64,000 bases of DNA. Origin: Syngnathus acus (Eukaryota > Chordata > Actinopteri > Syngnathiformes > Syngnathidae). A model generated the notes under the pieces. That model was given only the letters and a program-made list of their open reading frames with translations. It did no database searches and was not told the DNA's origin. The position numbers were made by a program, and so were the translations under genes. The stretch covers positions 9,078,884 to 9,142,883 of the forward strand of contig NC_051087.1 of the NCBI RefSeq assembly GCF_901709675.1. Direction: 5' to 3'. Positions 13,192 through 27,581 of the stretch are shown here, one piece after another. Position 1 is the first letter of the stretch, and each line of letters starts with the position of its first letter.

Positions 13192-16100
13192 ATGCCCCGC
13201 ATCGCCTCGCTGCTTTCCGCCCTGCTGTTCGTCCACTTTTCGGGCTTGAGCCGGGGCTACTTCACCGAGGAGCGCTGGAGCCCCGAGTCTCCTCTCCTCG
13301 CCCCACGGGTAGTTGTCGCGCTCATCTGCCGCAACTCTGCGCACTCTTTGCCGCTCTTCCTCGGAGCTTTGGAGCGCCTCCACTACCCGAAGGACCGCAT
13401 TGCTTTATGGTGAGTGCAAAGTTCTCAATATATTTACACAGAATAACAAACGCATCTTGACAACTAGTAGTGAAGTCTGAAGAGTATACAAAAACTACAT
13501 GTGTTCTTTGCGTAACATCTGTTTTTGTAGACATGCATATTTGAGTCTCATTTTCCCCTCAGTAAATTTTAACCTGACAACATATCTGACCATTAATCGT
13601 TTGGGTACTTTCATTTATTCATGCAATGGCTCCATAAAGTGAGAATCATCTCACAGTGTTGCACGGGAAAGGAGTACGTAGTCAAGTTGTATCTGAAAAG
13701 TTCCATTCAGTTTGGGATCTTCTCTCATTCCCCCTCGTTTCCCCTCCTCTGTCCCTGCCCCTCTTTTCCTGCCACATCTTTAGACTCCACTGGAAACACC
13801 GCCTCACTCTTGTGCACTCCACACAGTCTTGGCACAAAAGTTGCAGAAGATTTATTTCTTTGTGTTTCCCAGTCAGAGGTGACAAAAGTTCTCACTTTGT
13901 GTTCAAGTAGAAGCCGACTTGTCTAATTTGAAAGACCTTGGCAAAAGTTCAGATTTAATTCCTGTACTTGGGGAAATATTGAAAAAATGCAGTGTAAAGT
14001 GTGCTTCAGAATAACAGCAAAAACTCTGTTTTCAATTATCTGCAAAGCTCATTTTGATTACCGATGGGGACTATTCAGCTTCTCCAAATCTGTTGCGTTT
14101 GTGATTCTCGGGTTCACCTTCCTCTATGTCGCTGTTGTTCCTGTTTTTTCCATATTATAAAACCCTTTAGGTCATAATCTGCAGAGTTTGAAAAATGTCA
14201 TGCAATTTTTTGGACAAAATAAGGTGTAAAAAGTAGATATCAAATATAGGGAGTCAAAAAAAAATCAATACAGTACTCAAGTAAAATGCAAATACTTCAT
14301 TTGTACTTTGTTGTTGACACCTCTGATCCCACTATGTTTATTCCCCTTAATTTTATCCAGTCCCAGTCCTCCAGACATTTATTATAACTGCATCTTACTC
14401 CCTCTTGTTTTGATCATATGCCTGCAGACATGCTTTATGGGGATGAAAGTAATCTTTTCGTCTGCATTCATATTTGACAGGTTCGATGATATTTTAGCAC
14501 TCAAGTGGTTTAGAAAAGCAACGGTGCGTCAACAGCGTCAGGCAGACGAGTGTGGTTGGAATAATTGAGTGCTTTTGAACTAAATTTAGAGAGAAAAAAT
14601 ATATTGTTCAATCAAGTGGGAGGGCTGTCTCCTTTGAGTGTTGAATTGAGTATAAAACCAGCATGCATTCATCTGTTTTTTTGGGTTCTGGCCAAAGGTT
14701 TATGATTTGTGGCAGTTTGAGCAGAGATCTTTTTCTGCATTCTCCATTAAAAACCTTCTAGTCAACATTCTAGAAAGTTTCAAAACACAAACTCAGTGGC
14801 CCTAGGCACCTGTCAATACCTGCAGCTATCAACCTGACAGTGGAAAATAAAGCACCCTGGCATGCATATAAACACATCTATGTCGATTATTATGGTGAAA
14901 GCGTGTGCTGCATGGACTTGCAGGAGAGAAGATAAGCTTCCATAAAGCGCACATTCTCGCCTACTTTTGGTCTCTTCCGTTGTTTAGGCCTGCTTTTGTT
15001 GCTATTCAAACAGTGGCACATACACTGGCAAGAAACTTGATTTTGACATACAATATTTCGAAAGTTCTTTTGGGAGAAAACCATTTCTCTATAGTTGATT
15101 TTTTTCTTTTTTAAATCATCTTGCACTTTTTTTTTCCCCCAAAAGAAGGCCTGGGGATACTGTACTCGCGTGGTACATTGATTAAATTCTTTTGGCACTT
15201 TAGTGACAATTAAGAATGTGAAAGCGAGACACATGAGGTAGATTTAGCTAAGATAATGATAAATAACTCAGCCCTGAGGCAAATATGAGCAACTAAAGCG
15301 GGTGCAGTTCAGGAAGTCAACAGTAGGGCCATTGCCAGCTCACACACACAAACACACACCCGCACTTCAAACCTAGTTTGCGCCATGATAGGCTGCAGCA
15401 GATTAGATTCCTATCAATTAATCAAAACGACGCCATTTTTTCTTTGGATTTTCAATGTCTCAGGCTCTGAGCGATAAACACAAATGCAAGGGTGTTTTGC
15501 TCTACCGAGTGCCATTCTAGTGTGACAATACATAAATGCGGCCCTTGTATTGGATCTTATTAGACTGTGCAGGTGTGCAATACTTGATCTTATCTAGTGC
15601 TGTTCCAGGTTCAGGAAAAAGGCATGTAGACATTAGAGAGAACATGAGAACACGAAAATGGCTGCGCTGTGAAGTGGTTGCATGTAAGCGCTGAGATAGC
15701 ACTTTAATGTGAGAACACCACACACAGATGGCAAAGTAACCACCCACGGCAGGCTGTCCATCAACCGCTACATGATGCCGGAGGGTGTAAATCCATTTTC
15801 TCTCATACCTACACATTCCATGTGTCACTCTTTGCGCCAGCCCATCATGCTCCAAGCTTTGTTTTGATAACGTAGACAGCAGGAAAGCCAGGTCCCCTCC
15901 TCCTATTCAGTCTTTGTTTGCCGCTCCTCAGCTCACAGTGATGTGCTCGAGTAAAAAAAAAGCTCTAGAACAAAGCGTGAAAAATGTCAACATTATGAAA
16001 TAGGATACAGTCATTATGATAGTAATCAATAGTTGCTTTCAAATTGATCCCGTTGTTTACAGTATTTAGTCATTTGTCGTCCTAAAAGCCTGGATTCCAC

Positions 16101-19100
16101 AATCAACATATATTTGTAGCATTGTCTAACGTGAAAAGATATATCTGTCCAATAAATTTGATAATACGCATATCTCAATATATATTCAATTTGATGCACT
16201 TACATCTTCTAAATCTAACCCGATTTTCCTATTCAAATTGCTACCATTACTTTTTACTATATACTTTTACATATCTCAATATATATTCAATTTGATGCAC
16301 TTACATCTTCTAAATCTAACCTGATTTTCCTCTTCAAATTGCTACCATTACTTTTTACTATCATCTGACATTTGAGTACATTTCACGTCAGTCTTCTCTT
16401 TCCTCCTCGTAAAATGACGACAATACATGGTAACTCTGACGAACGACATTCACGGTTGAGATATTTCTGTGTGTCACTGACATGAGAGTCTCTCTGGAAG
16501 TTATTGTAATACACACAGACGGAGCAGAAAACAATAGTGGTGCTCCGGGCATTTGTGTGCCAGACTAATGAGGTGATTATATTGCACTACTGTGATGGAT
16601 ACGGTGCTCCAGAATCAGTCACTGAACCAGTGCAGCCAAATTATATCACCGTAGAATCCTTTTTATGAAGACCATATTTTATAAGGAGACATTTTAATTA
16701 GGCATCAGCACCTCTCCTGTTCCAATATATTTAATCAGTGCATCCCCCATCCCTCCACTCTAAGAGCCTCTCTGTTCCTCATCTCGCCACAGGGTGGCGA
16801 CAGATCACAACATAGATAACACCTCCGCCATCCTTCGAGATTGGCTCATCAAGGTCCAGAATGACTATCACTATGTGGAGTGGAGACCAGATGATGAATC
16901 CAGGTAATTTAATGTGTGTGTGAATGTGGCTGAGTGAGTTTGTTTCAGTTCCTAACACCAGTGTCACCTGTGCTCACCTTAATTTAATCTTTAATCTTAA
17001 TCTTTAATCTTAGTGCCTTTGAGGACGAGATGGGGCCAAAACACTGGAATAATCTTCGGTATGAACACGTCATGAAGCTTCGTCAGGCGGCTTTGGGCAC
17101 AGCCCGTGAGATCTGGGCTGACTACCTCCTGGTATGTTGTCAGTCAATCAACCTCCTCATAGCGCTGCGTGCCACATTATAGTGAAATGCACGGTGGGGG
17201 GATTGAAATGATGACATGAAAATGTTCAGTCTCACTGAAGTGCTTTACATTTTAATGGGGAATTACTGAATGTCTTGCTTTCCGTTAATTCCAAAATCGA
17301 TCGGAATGGTCAGACACCCACGATATTTCCCTGTGAAACATGACCCACAGTGTATTTGCACATATTTTATTCACCCACTTTGTATTTAGGCATGTGAATG
17401 GAGGAGGTGGCGGCAACAGTTATTTGGCAGTGGAAGGATCAAGCATACATCCTGTTGCTATGGTTACCTATGTCAAAATGCATTTTTTTCGAGCAGAGCT
17501 CTTCGCATATTCAACATGGTTCCCAGCCAGACACATTCCCCGCCACCTCAGTTGTTGTATAAGAACTCAGCGAAGATCCAAGCGCAGAACAATGGTTTTG
17601 TGATATCATTGTGTTCAGCTGCAGTCTCTCGCTCTTTTCCCTTCGCTGACAGGTGGCCGACTGCGACAATCTGCTCACTAACCCAGATATGTTGTGGAAA
17701 CTCATGAAAGAAAACAAGACCATTGTTGCCCCAATGTTGGAGTCCAGAGCTGCCTACTCCAACTTTTGGTGCGGCATGACCTCACAGGTAATGCTGGTGG
17801 CCATTTGTGAGCCATTCACATTGTGTACACATTTATGACATCCACTTTGGAGGAGGTCTGATTCAGAATCTGATTTTTTTCCCCACTGATGTTGTCACAA
17901 CACGTATTCAGTTTGTGCCCCAGTTATAAGAAGACGTGCACACTTTTGCAACTGCATGACGTCAGTTTTTTTTTTACTTCCTTTCAAAGGATTAAAATTC
18001 ACTTCAACAGCTTGTAGGTCTCATTAATGGTGGAAAACATTTTAAAATAATTCAATGTCAGAAAAACATGGCACTTTAACATAACTACAACTATAAGCAC
18101 TGTTCCTTTCCAATGGAAATAACATGGAACATCCTGTTACCATTCCCAAATGAGAAGTGAGCATTAAAGTGTTTGTCAATGCGTGCTGTCAGATGCATCT
18201 CTGGTATGGAATTGAATTTGATTCTCCACACGTATCATATGTCGCGTAAATGCTTTATGTGATTTCTCACGATACTTGCGAGTGTTTACGTACAGTATGC
18301 ATGTGAGGCTTAAGGCTCGTCTGCACATAAATAAGTTAGGCACGCCAGGAAGGAGAAATGCTTCGACACTGGGCGTGAGCCTGAATTCCAAACTGCAGAT
18401 TCTCCTCGGTAGTTCCGAAGCAGATGTTCAGCTGCAGCAAAGGAAATGATACTGACCATCTGCAAAGATGTCTGAATTGTAATTCTGATTTTGCAACTTT
18501 GTTACATATAGCACAGCTGCCACCCAGCATTCACACCAATCATGGAATCTTTTTAAATTTTTGTAATAAAAGTTCTTTTAGAACAATTCTTTGGGCATTG
18601 TTGGTGACTGAGGCTCATTGCGTGCGTCCATCTTGACAGGGCTACTACAAGCGAACGGCAGCCTACATACCCATCAGGAAGCATGAGCGTCTTGGCTGTT
18701 TTGCCGTACCCATGGTCCACTCGACGTACTTGGTAGACTTGCGGAAGGAAGCCTCTCGTCAATTGGCTTTCTACCCGCCGCACCCGGAGTACAGCTGGGC
18801 CCTTGATGATGTCATCGTCTTTGCCTATTCGGCTCGCATCGCAGGTGAGACGAATGAAACACGTGAATATTACGTACCTGTGTGATTTTGCATTGACACT
18901 CCGCTTGTGATGTTGTCAGATGTTCAGATGTACGTGTGCAACAAAGAAACCTACGGATACCTTCCTATGCCCATGCGTTCCCACGCTACTTTGTTGGATG
19001 AAGCCGACAGTTTCTTGCACACTCATCTTGAGATCATGGGTGAGTTCAATGTCAATGCGCATGTACGTAAAAGCGACACAGTAAAACGGGTTTTATTTTA

Positions 19101-22100
19101 CGACTAAAATAGTTCTAGACTTGGTCTTTTTCTCCCAACCTTGGCAGACAGATATAGAAAATAATCAATTATGCATTATGCACAACAGAAATCATGTCTG
19201 CTCTTTTGCCACGGATTTCATCTGAGCACCCAGTGAAGGTTTTTGATTGAGTTCTTACCCCTACTGAAGCAATATTTTGGTAACCAAAATGCTTTGTCGT
19301 CGTTATCTTTTATATGCTGCACGATGTGTTTTCATCAATAAAAGAAGGAACACAAGCATGCTGCAAAAAAATGATTGCTTACTTTGACTGGCCATGGCAT
19401 TTGGCGCTGTGGTGGGCTGCATTTTGTGTAGCCTCTGATTCATTGCACATTCTCTTTGTAACCCTCTGCCATCTTCTTTGAAAGTGAAAAATCCTCCCTT
19501 GGAATATTCCAGCTTCCTCACCCTCCCTCCCAAACAGCCAAACAAGATCGGCTTTGATGAGGTACAGTCTTTTCTTTCTCACACACACTCATTGAAACAC
19601 ACAGGCTCGAGCATATTTGTGAGCTTGTGTGTTGTGTGCGTCCGCAGGTGTTCATGATCAATCTGGTGCGAAGAGTTGACCGGCGTGAGCGCATGCTGAG
19701 AACTTTGCACGAGATGGAAATCAGCTGTAAAGTTATTGCCGCTGTGGACGGCAAGTACGTTTCGTCACCTGTCGTCATTTATCAGGAGGCGGGGCAAAGA
19801 GTCTGCCAGCATTTTCAAATTCGTCATAATATTATGCATTCCATTTCTACACCAGCTGCAATAATAAACTTTTTTTCAATATCAATTAGCGAGACATTTA
19901 ATGTTGGATCTCAATAGATAATGCAGGAGAACCTAATGTTTTTGCTTGTGAGGTCATATTCCCTGTCCAGCAATGTCATCCATATGATGTATTATTCTTC
20001 CTGCTAATCTCCTTGTTTATCTCTCCTCTGTTCATCAGGGCGCTGAACAAGAGTGACATCGAGTCCATGGGGATTAGCATGCTGCCGGGATACAAAGACC
20101 CTTATCACGGTCGCCCTCTGACCAAGGGTGAATTGGGTTGTTTCCTCTCTCATTACAACATCTGGAAGGAGGTAAGCATTCTGTAATGACATTCACAGGT
20201 TCAGTTATCACAAAAACACTGCATCAGCAATATTTAGAGCGGTTGTGTATTTCTCCATGTTAAAAAGCCCTGCCTGCTGACATTGTTACATCTAGCTTTG
20301 AAATAAAAAAAACAAAAAGTCCAGCATTGAGCGTGTGCGTGCAGATAGCGGATCGCGGGCTGCAAACCTCCTTGGTCATTGAGGACGACCTGCGCTTTGA
20401 GGTGTTCTTTAAACGGCGTCTCCAGGCACTGCTGCAGGAGGTGACCACGCACAAGCTTGACTGGGATCTCATGTGAGTCGATGCAGTGAAAATTCTGTGT
20501 TAAAAATAGAGAGGATTATTGCTCCCAAAGAAATCCTGCCATCTGTCATCCGCTGTTTCCTCGACACCGCTGACCAGTCATTCAAAGTCACTGCGACCTT
20601 TCACATTTATAGGCAGCACAAAAACAATAGAAGGAATTCTTTGCTAAATGAATGTTTTCTTTAAAACTTGCTGGTGTTGGTACATATTTGTTCTCCTTAC
20701 CCTTGCTCATGCAGTTATATTGGACGGAAGCGAATGCAGGTGGATCATCCAGAGAAGTCAGTACCAAATGTTCGCAATCTGGTGGAGGCCGACTACTCGT
20801 ACTGGACTTTAGGCTACATGCTGTCCTTGCAAGGAGCCCGAAAGCTCCTCAAGGTTGAGCCTCTGAAAAAGATGCTGCCTGTTGATGAGTTCCTTCCTGT
20901 CATGTATGACAAACATCCTGTGTGAGTACAATGCGTCTCGCTCCTGTTTTTTTTTGTTCTAAATTATGTTCAACCTTGTGGTTTTTTTTAAACTGAGATG
21001 CGGAAAAATTGTGCATTGTGCAGTAAAAAGTCTTGATCCATTTAAATGGATAAAACTTGATTTAATACTATTCATTGTTGAAATATGTAAGAAAGCACCC
21101 AAATGAACATTATATATATAAAAAAAAAACTGAAAATTGGGAACCCTAAGCCAAAACCCAAATTTATTTTTTAAATTTAACACTACTTACCTACAACATG
21201 AAAAAATGCAAACAAAGAACATGTTGGCTATAATGTCATAGTTAATTTTACAAAAGTAAAATGTCATTTCAGTTATCATTTTTTAAAAGGACTCTCATTT
21301 TTTATTTTGTTGATGAAAATGCTTTTTCAATTTTAAGTTGAATTATTTGGTTATTTATTAACTCTAACCCTGGTGCACAGAGCCAATGATAGAGCAAAAT
21401 GAAACACATCATAAATTCATCCGCTTATCCAACCCAGACTGTTCATGTACCAAAAATTTTACGAAAACAAAGGTAATTTTTCCACAAAAATGTTGTGCGT
21501 AACCTAACTTGTTTGTTTCATAAGCCGTTTCATAACTCCACTATGTGGCTTGTTAACGACACTCCTCTCTGCAATGAGTCCAATTCATGAGATTTCTATT
21601 TTCACTTTACTGGGTCTTAATGTATTAATGTAGCATAATTGTACAAATCTCAATGTTGTGTCTTTGAGGTTTGAAAATTACTAGAATTATTGATGAAGAG
21701 TTTAAGTGTGACGACACCGTAAAGTATAAAGTTAGTGTTTTCTTCACGTCATGCTGTCTCTCAAAACACTCGACGATTTAACATTTAAGTGATGTGTCTT
21801 TAGTCTTAAAAAAAGGGCGTGAATCCTGTTAGAACATGCCAGACCTGGATTGTTACAGTGCTTTCTTTGGCATAAACAATCAAATCACGGCACAGGTCGG
21901 CCATCTTTGTCCCCTTGTTCTGTAGGTGGATCTCTCGTAAACTTTGTCAATCTGCTTTTTGCTGCCATCTTTTCCCTCTTCAGTTTAGACTACATGGAAC
22001 ACTTTGAAGATCGGAACCTCCGTGCGTTCTCCGCAGAGCCGCTTCTGGTGTATCCGACACACTACACGGGAGACGCTGGCTACATCAGTGACACGGAGAC

Positions 22101-22254
22101 CTCAGTAGTCTGGAACAATGAGACAACCAAGACCGATTGGGACAGAGCCAAGTCGGGGAAAACTCAAGAGCAGGTGGAACTAAGTCTAGAGGCACAGAAC
22201 TCTGATGTGCTCCAGTCTGAGCTGGAGAACTGGAGTGCGCGGGATGAATTGTGA
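13192..22254 (+). CDS. colgalt1: Procollagen galactosyltransferase 1 (GLT25D1)
   Basis: Twelve exons: 13192-13409, 16793-16903, 17014-17131, 17653-17787, 18640-18844, 18920-19039, 19485-19561, 19648-19754, 20039-20171, 20345-20472, 20715-20921, 21984-22254. They give 609 residues (human 622). The enzyme adds galactose from UDP-galactose to hydroxylysine of collagen in the ER lumen. Visible signs: an N-terminal signal peptide (residues about 1-22), the first glycosyltransferase half (VATDHN and WADYLL regions), then the GT25 half beginning [15 protein letters not shown], with [16 protein letters not shown], the acidic IEDDLRF motif near residue 420, and [12 protein letters not shown]. The protein ends in RDEL, an ER-retention tetrapeptide as in the human enzyme. 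All phases are consistent and no break is seen. Intron 1 (3.4 kb) is the largest. Confidence 0.95.
13410..16792 (+). other. colgalt1: Intron 1 of colgalt1
   Basis: This 3.4 kb non-coding intron has no recognisable embedded gene. The only internal structure I can support is a 101-bp tandem duplication at 16169-16361. Short ORFs here show no family resemblance. Confidence 0.7.
16169..16361. repeat. 101-bp tandem duplication (two copies) in colgalt1 intron 1
   Basis: The unit starting CATATCTCAATATATATTCA at 16169 restarts at 16270. The copies differ at only a few positions, for example CCCGATTTTCCTATTC against CCTGATTTTCCTCTTC. The second copy ends at about 16361. The small divergence points to a fairly recent local duplication. 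Confidence 0.9.
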
Positions 22255-25200
22255 TGCCTTGGGAGAACACTCTGTTGCACATATACACACACTGAGCAGG
22301 TTGACATACTGTACAGCAGAATAAAGCTGTGATAGTGGGAGCAATGTGGAAGAGGCAGGCTAGATGGACACAGGTCCAGTGAGACTTCCACCGTCACTTG
22401 AGCTTTCTCTTAAAGGAGAAGGTTAGAGTTACATTTCAAAACAACTCTTGACGAGTCCATTTGCGTGTCATTCTTTCTTTCCATCTTCAATTCGCAATCC
22501 AAAGTTAGAGAATCAAAAAGGGACTGGTTATTTTCTTTTTTTCTTTTAATCTAACACAAAAAGCCCGATTTTTCACATTGCAATTTTAGGCTCAGGTCTA
22601 AAATACAAAATTAAAAACTAAACGTTTTCTTTTTTATATTGTTATTTGGTTGGTCCGGATTGGGTTAGTCACAAGTTTGGTATCAAGCATTAGTAAAGAT
22701 AGGTTGGCTAACACAACTTTACACTTTTCATACAAAATGTTTAATTGTGTGCAACAAAAGTACTTTGTATAGAGTTAAAAACATCCATCTATCCATCCTG
22801 ATTATCTCCAGGCAGGTCATGGTTGCCACAGCTCCTATACATGCGGAGTCTTTAGGACCTCCGGGCTGCTCTCATCCACCCTCAGGGCTTTACCACCAAT
22901 GTTCCCTGCAAGCTGCATGCACACGTGAGCAAATGCGTACTGCTCCCACACTCGCAACACATAGCAAATATATGCAGCGCATAAAGAAAATTCCAAACTG
23001 AGCTGTATTTACACTATATATTTTTATATTCTCCACATTTTGTACTTGCGTATTTTTATGACAGTTGTCACTAATGTCACTCTCCACTCGATCATAGTTT
23101 TGATCTTATAAAATAGCAAATAATGAAGCCAGAATTTAGTAATAATTATTTCACGTACTTAAATTCATTTAATTGTGAATTTGGGCTGATTCACAATATG
23201 AAAAGTGGCCTAAAAAAAATCTTAATCCTTAACCATTTTATTCATGTCACAAATCTGGTTTGAGGTGGGTTTTTTTCAACGTACGGACATAACTTTTAAC
23301 TCTTTTATGACCTCAGATTTTCAACAGGTATGATACTGGTTTAGCCGCCATGTGCATGCATGCCTGATCTTGCTCATCGTGGTCCAAGGAATGCTTTTGA
23401 GGAGCTTTTTACGACCTCAACCTCAGTGCTATCAATGATTGCCCTCATATGAAATATGGGAAATCTGGATTCTTTTTTATTATTTTCACTGTTAGATTGT
23501 ATTTTTCATTTTTGGGGGTTTTATATTTGCCAATTGAAAGTGTAAAGAATGAATGAAACATAGATTATTAAGCAGCTTTTGTTTTATTTATTGCATCCCC
23601 CCTTGCTCCAGATGTGACCAGATCGACAGATGTCGTCTACTTTTAATCCTTTACATCAGCCAGAATTCCCAAATATACAGGTAGCATTTGTTTCTCTGTA
23701 ACTGAGTAAAGATTACATTGAAATAGTAGACTATTATACTATTAATCTATAGTGTGATTTGGGTTTTTGTTTGAGACCAAGTTGGGGGGGGCGGGATTCC
23801 ACACTCAAATGATGTCAATCAAATTGAAGTCCTCTGAAGTGTTTTGTTTTCCTCCCTCACCACAGTTCGCCTTGTTTTCCTCGGCTGTGACGAGTTCAAA
23901 GACCAGTGACTGTAAACTGATTGTGTCATTTACCAGAACAAAATGCATTGAACATATTGACACCCGCTGCTCATTTTGACAGCTTAGTCGGAAGCACCTA
24001 ATTCTGCGCCAGCTCTTCATTGTTTTATTTATTATCCAATTATAACATTACTTAACAACGTTATTTTGTCACAATTGAATGCACATCTGTGTGTCTTTTT
24101 GTATTAAATGTCTAACACAACTGTGCTTTTGATGCGTGCTTTTTTTCACCATCAGTCAAATGAAACTCAATTGCTCTTTGAAAATCGTAAATTCATACAT
24201 GTGTTTCTAACTGTGTCAGTTGTTTGCAAATGATGCTTTTTGTGGATCCAAGAATATTTGATATAGAGTCACGTTGATATTTTCTTTGTTGCTTTGGTAG
24301 GCGGCCCTGCATGGATGGAGAAGCGCTCCATCAAACCGCCTCAGTTGTGATGATGTCAATATGAGTCTTTTAATTAGTGGCTGCTGGTGCATGGCTGCGA
24401 GCACACAGGTGACACCAAGCTGCAGTCGGCCTCTGTTATTCTCATCCTTCACTGCGAGAGTCTCCTATAGTCACTCTTCACTTGTGATCTATGACTGTGC
24501 AAGCTTCTGTGCACTTTCACAATATTTGTATCAGCCAACAAAATGGCTACATGTAGTCTGACCGCAACCTATTAGGAGCATTGATGTGTTTGTGTTCCCC
24601 GTGTGTCTTTCTGTTTCCATATACAACTGCAGAGGTTTATGTGAGCCAGACTAATCCTATTAGATCTCTCTCCTCACCTCTATATTTAACTCAGCCCTTT
24701 CTCTGAGATTAACGCAGGTTAGTTTTCAGCAAAAGGCTCCACAGATCAATAGTCGCTTTTCGGCGGTGGCGATAGAACTGCGCCGCAATCAAACTATTGA
24801 CTTGTGCAGTTCATTCCCGTGATGCCCTGCATCTTGCCTGTCACATCATCTTGATAAGAGGATGCAAAAAGAATCATTGTCATGCTCGGAGGGATAAATG
24901 ACTGACATTGGTAATGAGTGACAAGCCAGGTAGCACGGTGTGGCGATGTGAGGAGATTGTATCTCAGTTTATGTTAAAATGTTTCTTTTGGCTTGTGTCT
25001 TGTCCTCACCCTGTCAACCAGTTTATCCCCTTTCTTCATTCTTGTTGTCCTCCCTTCTTCTGCTGAAGTAATAAGATTGCCACTCCTGAGCCGGAGTATT
25101 TAGAGTCCACACAATGACCTCTGCTCTGCTAAATTACAGCACGGACACACCCACTTGTAATCTCCGTCTGTAAATCCTGCTGTCGTTTGAATTCAAAGCA

Positions 25201-26798
25201 CCGAGCGAAGAGACGAGACTCTGAAAGGGAAAAATAAAAATGGGCTGCGGTGAAAGGGAACAAGGCTGAGGAGGAGAGTCAACAAATCAAAGATGAATAC
25301 AAAGGCTTGGAGGAGAAAGTTGGGCTACATTTGAGACAAGGAGATTCAAGGTGAGGTAAATTACTTGTGATGTATTCAGCTGCCACCACACGTACAAAGA
25401 TTGATTGCCTATTAAATTAGCTATTAACTAAACAAGGCAGTGGCGCTAGTATATCAGAGCAGGATCAATGAGCTTCAAAAAGTGAACCGGATGATTGCAA
25501 AATTACTTTTCCAAATGTAAGATTTAAGCTTTGACCTTTCCGAGTCTTACAGTAAATCCCCTTTTCCAGGCAATGTCCAGCTTCCAACATATTTCTCCTC
25601 TATCAGCCTCGGATGTTTCAGCACCGACTTGGAGTCCCAAATAGATCAGCTGAAAGCCGGAGAGCCAAATCTAATTTGTGAGGTTATCACTGTCAATTCA
25701 CAACCTGCAGTGACTCCTCCGACACTCAAATACAGGCTGGCCAAGACAGATAAAGTACATTTCGAAGATGTCGCCCCCAACTTTATTTCTACATCAGAGA
25801 AGTATTTCTTGTGTGGTGTTTCCTCCATCCACACCATAATCCCAATTCCAAAAGGCTGCGACCCACTATAGATCGTAACACAATAATGCCGACATTAAGT
25901 AGCATTGCATTAGACTGGAGTGGAGGTAATCAAGAGGTCAGGAAAGTACTTTACCTGAAGATACTGAGATGTATCATCTAATTTTGGACCTTTATTGGTG
26001 TGTGTATGAGCAACATGGTAGCGTAAAATATTTCTTACCCACTATTGATGAGTTTCTGGTTAGTCAGTCAACAAACAGCCAACAACATCAAACAAATATA
26101 TTGCTTTTGTCACTTCAAAAGTTATTCGTAAGACTCCATACTGATCCAGTAGACCTGATGAGACCATTCCTAACAGAAATTCTTGAGGCAAAATGTCAGG
26201 GCCAGAACTGTATTTATCTTTTAATTATGAGAGATTTTCCATGACTATATTTTCATTGAAATAAATTTCAGAATGAAATTATTGGAGTTGGCGAACTCGT
26301 GAACATGACATCGTTATCGTGCTTAAATCCGAAAACAAAATAATCATCAAATACTTTTGCGTTTTCGTGGTCATCAAACACATTTCAGAAGTCACAATTT
26401 GGCAAGTTCGGCAAAATGTATTGTAGAAACTCAAAGTGGCTCACTATATTGCAAATATTGAGTTTATATTTTTATATTGTAATTGCTTGTAGTTCATTGA
26501 GGTTTTATAAAAAAAAAAGTTCAAGTGAATCGGTTACTAATATCTAGACTTAATAAGAGACCAGTTTGTGTTTTTATCCTCATGGGGTGTGCACCAGTGT
26601 CCAAGATGTGCGTGTCGTTGGCTTGATGATGTCATGCAAATGGTTCAAATTTGAATAAATAACATTCATAACACAACACATGTATCTGACTTTGGATAAT
26701 CTCATCATAAGAGTTGACATTACTGTAGCCAATGCAACGCAATTGTAAAGATGAATTCTCTCTCTCCCCAGAGGAATCTTCTATCCTTCTCTTCCATC
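22255..26798. other. colgalt1 3' UTR and intergenic region before the nxnl1 pair
   Basis: A polyadenylation hexamer AATAAA at 22320-22325 suggests a colgalt1 3' UTR of under 100 nt. The remaining 4.5 kb has no supportable gene. The 80-codon ORF at 25629-25871 matches nothing I recognise and lacks splice or start support. The final part, near 25000-26798, should contain nxnl1 regulatory DNA, but I cannot point to a definite site. Confidence 0.4.
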
Positions 26799-27581
26799 AT
26801 GGTGGACTTTTTCCTCAACCGATGTCTGGTGGAGAACAACTGGGACCAGGATGAGCTCAACACTGAGCGGGAAATTGTTGGCATTCTGGAAAACCGCATC
26901 CTCATGCTGCTCTTTGCATCGGCAGAATGTGACAAGTGCTGGGAGTTTGTGCCTGTTCTCAACGATTTTTTTAAACGACTCAAAGACCCGGCTTACATTG
27001 AATATCCCAGACTGCTGGCGCTCATTTACATCAGGTCTCTGCCTGCATATTTTCTTGTTTATACGTCTTCACACAAAATGAACTCATGTATATTCACTAG
27101 AACATTTCATTTCCATCCCTGCAGCTTAGACCAATCAGAGGAACAGCAGGGAAGATTTCTCAAAGAGATGCACAAAAAGGTTCTGTTTCTGGCCTTTGAG
27201 GACCCGTACCGGAAGTAAGTGGGTTGGGGATCATCTTTTTTAATATTGACTCAACAGGTTGCAAATGATTTTGTGTGTGATTTAAATGTTAAAAATATGT
27301 TTAGGGAACTCCAAGCCAAGTTCAAGGTGAAAGATGTACCCACCGTGGTGGTCCTTCGTCCAGATGGCTCCGTCCTGTCCCCGAATGCCGTTCAAGACAT
27401 TTATCGTTTCGGTTCCGAGTGTTTCCACAGCTGGCAAGAATCGTCAGAGCTGGTTGAAAGAAGCTTCATGCTCAACGAGGAGTTTGACAACTTGAATATG
27501 CGCAGCGCCACCGACCCTGTGAGGAGGCTGAAATACAAGACGGATGATGACAAGAGGAAAAAAAGATGGTGGAGGTTGTAA
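26799..27581 (+). CDS. nxnl1: Nucleoredoxin-like protein 1 (RdCVF/RdCVFL), tandem copy A
   Basis: Three exons, 26799-27034, 27125-27214 and 27305-27581, giving 200 residues (human 212). The protein is a thioredoxin-fold member of the rod-derived cone viability factor family. In mammals the full-length form is a photoreceptor redox protein and a truncated 109-residue form is secreted and supports cones. Visible signs: the conserved N-terminal DQDEL block, a C-x-x-C site CDKC at residues 44-47 (CPQC in human), DVPTVVVLRPDGSVL with the cis-proline region, and a basic C-terminus after RRLKYK. The 90-nt intron 1 has no in-frame stop. The intron-2 donor (AA|GTAAGT) creates a stop straight after residue 109. 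Copy B lies 1.3 kb downstream in the same orientation. Confidence 0.93.

Noticed and set aside
25629-25871. 80-codon ORF upstream of nxnl1 copy A
   Set aside because: No family similarity, no convincing start or splice sites; kept as non-coding.
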